Shown here piece by piece: positions 13,501-13,965 of a stretch of 13,965 nt of DNA (the first letter of the stretch is position 1; each line of letters starts with the position of its first letter). Below the pieces are notes generated by a model. That model saw nothing but the letters and a program-made list of their open reading frames with translations, ran no database searches and was not told the origin of the DNA. The DNA is from Pseudomonadota bacterium (lineage in GTDB: Bacteria > Myxococcota_A > UBA796 > SXON01): assembly GCA_005776735.1 (NCBI GenBank), contig SXOM01000506.1, positions 1 through 13,965 of the forward strand, given 5' to 3'. Position numbers and translations under genes: made by a program.

Positions 13501-13965
13501 ATGGCCATGACTGTCAACACCAACGTCGCCGCCAACCGCGCGATGACCCAGCTCAACAAGGCCGGACGCAACCTCGCCGGCTCGTTCCAGCGCATCTCGA
13601 GCGGCCTGCGCATCTCCAAGGCCGGCGACGACGCCGCAGGGCTCGGCGTCGCCGAGAACCTGAAGGTCGCCGCGCGCTCCGCGAAGGTGGCCCAGCGCAA
13701 CACCGCCGACGGCATCTCGATGATCGCGGTCGCGGAAGGCTCCGCCAGCGAGGTCGGCAACATCCTCGGCCGTATGCGTGAGCTGGCCGTCCAGAGCTCC
13801 TCGGAGACCCTGGGCGACGACGAACGCGCCTACATCCAGGACGAGTTCTCGGCGCTGTCCGCGGAAGTGGACCGCATCGCCAACGTCACCGAGTTCAACG
13901 GCCAGAAGTTGACCGACGGCTCGACCACCACGGTGGGCGTGCAGGTCGGCATCAACGCCACCGCC
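13501..13965 (+). CDS. fliC: Flagellin, N-terminal part (runs off the window)
   Basis: The first 155 codons of a flagellin; no stop is reached. The D0/D1 signatures are clear: TVNTNVAANRAMTQLNKAGR, RISSGLRISKAGDDAAGLGV (31-50), RNTADGISMIAVAEGSASEV (66-85), LGRMRELAVQSSSETLGDDE (89-108) and TEFNGQKLTDG (130-140). It polymerises to form the filament and is exported by the flagellar type III system. The RMRELAVQ segment keeps the arginine and layout of the region that TLR5 recognises in many bacterial flagellins. The start ATG 13501 has AGGAGA 8 nt upstream; ATG 13507 is a less usual alternative. It has its own candidate sigma-28 promoter after a hairpin that separates it from flgL. Confidence 0.96.
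   Translation, partial: MAMTVNTNVAANRAMTQLNKAGRNLAGSFQRISSGLRISKAGDDAAGLGVAENLKVAARSAKVAQRNTADGISMIAVAEGSASEVGNILGRMRELAVQSSSETLGDDERAYIQDEFSALSAEVDRIANVTEFNGQKLTDGSTTTVGVQVGINATA

Overview
This is a strongly GC-rich window (G/C dominates third codon positions), densely coding and entirely on the + strand. It holds two recognisable modules: a Bat ('Bacteroides aerotolerance') operon and a late-flagellar operon, separated by two single genes. The gene content, the cell-envelope plan (lipoprotein, FlgJ/FlgK/FlgL flagellum, periplasmic VWA proteins) and the base composition suggest a high-GC Gram-negative bacterium, perhaps of a deltaproteobacterial/myxococcotal lineage. That placement is inference; no rRNA or other phylogenetic marker lies in the window.

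Layout. Positions 1-7248 hold a tightly packed operon: the 3' end of a MoxR AAA+ ATPase, a DUF58 protein, a membrane protein with a DUF4381-like tail, BatA (VWA), a fused BatB-BatC (VWA + TPR + Gln-Glu-Gly repeat), BatD and BatE (TPR + SH3-like). Nearly every junction is a 4-8 nt stop/start overlap, so the genes are probably translationally coupled. The operon promoter lies upstream of the window. Positions 7341-7877 encode a small unrecognised lipoprotein. Positions 7982-9586 encode a B12-binding-type radical SAM enzyme with its own candidate sigma-70-like promoter.

Positions 9698-13359 encode FlgJ (rod-binding domain fused to an M23 peptidase), FlgM (anti-sigma-28), FlgN-like chaperone, FlgK and FlgL (hook-filament junction). 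After a terminator-like hairpin comes the first 155 codons of a flagellin, which runs off the window. The products follow flagellar assembly order: wall clearance for the rod, checkpoint, chaperone, junction proteins, filament. Two sigma-28-like promoters with the same half-sites and spacing (CTCAAG-N13-GACCGAT) precede flgJ and flgM, and a weaker one precedes flagellin.

No stretch longer than about 145 bases lacks a gene. The gaps (7249-7340, 7878-7981, 9587-9697, 10430-10480, 13360-13500) hold the hairpins and promoter candidates listed. I saw no tRNA, rRNA, CRISPR array, insertion sequence or phage gene. The most interesting points are the FlgJ-M23 architecture, the BatB-BatC fusion that keeps a signal-peptide-like segment inside it, and the matched sigma-28 promoter pair. 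None amounts to clear proof of a wholly new system.
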